Source: Streptomyces sp. NBC_01716
GTDB taxonomy: Bacteria > Actinomycetota > Actinomycetes > Streptomycetales > Streptomycetaceae
Direction of reading: 5' to 3'
Length of the DNA stretch: 64,000 nucleotides
Assembly (NCBI RefSeq): GCF_036248275.1
Contig: NZ_CP109181.1
Span: 7,812,001 to 7,876,000 of the forward strand
Shown here: piece by piece, positions 61,876-64,000 of the stretch
How the letters are laid out: every line of letters begins with the position of its first letter
How positions within the stretch are numbered: the first letter of the stretch is position 1
Program-made: the position numbers and the translations under genes
Notes under the pieces: generated by a model
What the model saw: only the letters and a program-made list of their open reading frames with translations
What the model was told of the DNA's origin: nothing
The model's database searches: none

Positions 61876-64000
61876 TTGCCCTCCTCGTACGTCGAAGACC
61901 CGGCCCCCGGCCACGGCTCGTCGGCACCCCGGTCCGCCTTCCGCTCCGACGCGCCCGCGCTCAGCCTGGGCGGCAGTTGGCGGTTCCTGCTCTCACCGGC
62001 GGTCGACGCGGCGCCGGACGGCATCGAACGGGACGACTTCGACGACGGTGGCTGGGGGGACCTCCAGGTCCCCGGCCACTGGCAGTTGGCCGGCCACGGC
62101 GCCCCCGCCTACACCAACGTCCGCTACCCCTTCCCCGTAGACCCGCCCCATGTGCCCACCGAGAACCCGACGGGCGACCACCGGCTGGCCTTCGACCTGC
62201 CCGACGACTGGCCGGACGAGCCCGCCGTGCTGCGCTTCGACGGCATCGACTCCTGCGGGCGCGTCTGGCTCAACGGCATCGAACTGGGCGTGACCAAGGG
62301 CAGCAGGCTGCCGACGGAGTTCGACGTCGGCCCACTGCTGCGACGGCGCGGCAATCTCCTCGCCGTCCGTGTCCACCAGTGGTCGGCGGGCAGCTACCTG
62401 GAGGACCAGGACATGTGGTGGCTGTCCGGCATCTTCCGCGACGTCACCCTGCTCGCCCGGCCGGCGGGCGGGGTACGGGACTTCACGCTCGACGCCGGAT
62501 ACGACCACCTCACCGGACGAGGCACGCTCCGGGTCGACGCCGACAGCGGCGTACGCGTCAGCGTTCCCGAACTCGGCATCGCCGGGCTGCCCGCGGGTGA
62601 GCCGGCCGAGGTCGCCGGCGTGGAGCCGTGGAGCGCCGAGGAGCCACGGCTGTACGAGGGCGAGGTCCACACCGGCACCGAGCGCGTACCGGTACGTATC
62701 GGCTTCCGTACCGTCGCCGTCGAGGACGGCCAACTCACGGTGAACGGCCGCCGGATCGTCTTCCGGGGCGTCAACCGCCATGAATTCCACCCGGAGTCGG
62801 GACGCGTCGTGCCCCGCGAGTTCGCCGTCGCCGACATCGAGCTGATGAAACGGCACAACGTCAACGCCGTCCGCACCAGCCACTATCCGCCCGACTCCGC
62901 GTTCCTGGACCTCTGCGACACCTACGGCCTCTGGGTCGTCGACGAGAGCGACCTGGAGACGCACGGCTTCTCCGAACTCGACTGGCAGGGCAATCCCAGC
63001 GACGACCCCCAATGGACGGACGCGTATCTGGACCGTATGCGCCGCATGGTCGAGCGGGACAAGAACCACCCCTCGGTCGTCATGTGGTCACTCGGCAACG
63101 AGGCCGGCACCGGCCGTAACCTCGCCGCCGCCGCCGAGTGGACCCACCGGCGCGACCCCACCCGCCCCGTGCACTACGAGGGCGACACCGACTGCTCCTA
63201 CACCGATGTGTACAGCAGGATGTACGCCACCCACGAGGAGGTGGACCGTATCGGGCAGGGCATCGAAGGGCATGAACGCGTCCGCGAACGGCCCTTCGTC
63301 CTCTGCGAGTTCGGCCACGCGATGGGCAACGGGCCGGGCGGTCTGCTGGAGTACCGCGACCTGTTCGAACGCCATCCGCGCTGCCAGGGCGGCTTCGTGT
63401 GGGAGTGGCTCGACCACGGCATCGCGCAACGCGACACCGAAGGGCGCGCCTACTTCGCGTACGGCGGCGACTTCGGCGAGCCCCTCCACGACGGCAACTT
63501 CGTCATCGACGGACTTCTCCACCCCGACCGCACACCGTCACCCGCTCTCGCGGAGTTCGCGAAGGTCTTCGAACCGGTGCGGATCACGGCCGTCGACGGC
63601 GTACCGCGCGTCACCAACCACTACGACATCCTCTCGACGGCGCATCTCGACTTCGCCTGGGTCCTGGAGGAGGAGGGAACCGAGGTCGCGCACGGCGCGC
63701 TCACCGTGCCGCCGGTCGCGGCGGGCGCCGGCGCCGACCTGTCTCTGCCCGAACTCCCCGCCACCGGCGGGGAGAGCTGGCTCACCGTACGGGCCGCGCT
63801 CGCCGCCGACACCTCATGGGCGCGGGCAGGCCACGTGGTGGCCTGGGGGCAGATACCCGTCGCACCGAGGCCGGTGTCCACCGCCCCCGCCGCCGGTACG
63901 GCTCCGGAGGTGACGGACACCGAACTGCGCCTGGGACCCGGCGTGTTCGACCCGGTGACCGGGCGATTGACCGCACTCGGCGGCCTGCCCGTCGAAGGCC
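61876..64000 (+). CDS. Glycoside hydrolase family 2 beta-galactosidase (3' end outside window)
   Basis: About 708 residues visible, open at the right edge. N-terminal sugar-binding jelly roll (LGGSWRFLLSP, WGDLQVPGHWQLAGHGAPAY, TNVRYPFP), an immunoglobulin-like domain, and the TIM barrel with FRGVNRHEFHPESG, NAVRTSHYPPDSAFLDLCD, acid/base Glu409 in SLGNEAG and nucleophile Glu478 in LCEFGHAMGN. Layout matches LacZ-type enzymes, cleaving terminal beta-galactosides. No signal peptide, so it acts on imported sugar in the cytoplasm. The TTG start follows AAGGGA by 6 nt. Last visible gene of the LacI-controlled operon. Confidence 0.95.
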   Translation, partial: MPSSYVEDPAPGHGSSAPRSAFRSDAPALSLGGSWRFLLSPAVDAAPDGIERDDFDDGGWGDLQVPGHWQLAGHGAPAYTNVRYPFPVDPPHVPTENPTGDHRLAFDLPDDWPDEPAVLRFDGIDSCGRVWLNGIELGVTKGSRLPTEFDVGPLLRRRGNLLAVRVHQWSAGSYLEDQDMWWLSGIFRDVTLLARPAGGVRDFTLDAGYDHLTGRGTLRVDADSGVRVSVPELGIAGLPAGEPAEVAGVEPWSAEEPRLYEGEVHTGTERVPVRIGFRTVAVEDGQLTVNGRRIVFRGVNRHEFHPESGRVVPREFAVADIELMKRHNVNAVRTSHYPPDSAFLDLCDTYGLWVVDESDLETHGFSELDWQGNPSDDPQWTDAYLDRMRRMVERDKNHPSVVMWSLGNEAGTGRNLAAAAEWTHRRDPTRPVHYEGDTDCSYTDVYSRMYATHEEVDRIGQGIEGHERVRERPFVLCEFGHAMGNGPGGLLEYRDLFERHPRCQGGFVWEWLDHGIAQRDTEGRAYFAYGGDFGEPLHDGNFVIDGLLHPDRTPSPALAEFAKVFEPVRITAVDGVPRVTNHYDILSTAHLDFAWVLEEEGTEVAHGALTVPPVAAGAGADLSLPELPATGGESWLTVRAALAADTSWARAGHVVAWGQIPVAPRPVSTAPAAGTAPEVTDTELRLGPGVFDPVTGRLTALGGLPVEG

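Overview
The window looks like part of a Streptomyces (or close actinomycete) chromosome. GC content is very high throughout, third codon positions are almost all G or C, GTG and TTG starts are frequent, and the gene set is typical of the group: a modular type I PKS, a LAL-type LuxR regulator with a rare TTA codon, MurT/GatD, and sugar ABC operons without their own ATPase. No rRNA, tRNA, CRISPR array, insertion sequence or phage gene was seen.

Layout. 1-9.1 kb is the edge of a polyketide cluster: the N-terminal 1,997 residues of a PKS whose loading module carries a KSQ domain, then a 950-aa LAL regulator, both reading left. 9.1-10.9 kb holds no convincing gene and ends in a G-rich tract; it probably marks the cluster border. 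10.9-14.4 kb holds an acidic conserved protein, a lipoprotein, a small membrane protein, a stand-alone NfeD-like domain and a flotillin-like SPFH protein. 14.4-17.2 kb holds a cysteine-free L33, an Lrp/AsnC regulator facing a DUF2000 gene, and a quinone-oxidoreductase gene facing a decayed HxlR regulator. 17.0-24.6 kb is mostly housekeeping: CtaG with a 54-aa partner, ATP-type phosphofructokinase, GatD/MurT, NagA, peptide deformylase and a TetR regulator facing an acyl-CoA dehydrogenase (24.8-26.0 kb).

26.0-34.0 kb: an Excalibur-domain protein, a HAD hydrolase, a LysR regulator, and a five-gene leftward operon for a UgpB-type ABC importer with a metallophosphoesterase inside it. A PHO-box-like repeat lies upstream of that operon. 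34.1-39.2 kb: a Gpx-type peroxiredoxin, TesB thioesterase, a large DUF3516 helicase and a YdjM-like membrane protein. 39.3-42.6 kb: a 1,080-aa STAND NTPase with a TPR-rich C-terminus, the least explained gene here. 42.8-50.6 kb: a heterodimeric ABC exporter with one competent and one dead ATP site, a Tat-exported GH109-type enzyme, and a MarR regulator facing a single-chain ABC exporter.

50.6-56.2 kb: MltG-like transglycosylase, a flavoprotein monooxygenase, YjbQ, a TolB-like propeller, a GlxA/FtrA regulator and GAPDH. 56.2-64.0 kb is a glycan-use locus: a GH110-like alpha-1,3-galactosidase that appears to have lost its middle, a LacI repressor, and an operon (binding protein, two permeases, GH2 beta-galactosidase) behind a TTGACA promoter with two tandem GAACGTTC palindromes. 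GH2 runs off the right edge.

The strongest points for follow-up are the GH110-like internal deletion, the STAND protein, the Ugp/phosphoesterase operon with its PHO-like repeat, the TTA codon and operator of the LAL gene, and the KSQ starter module. All family assignments come from reading motifs by eye; no database search was run.
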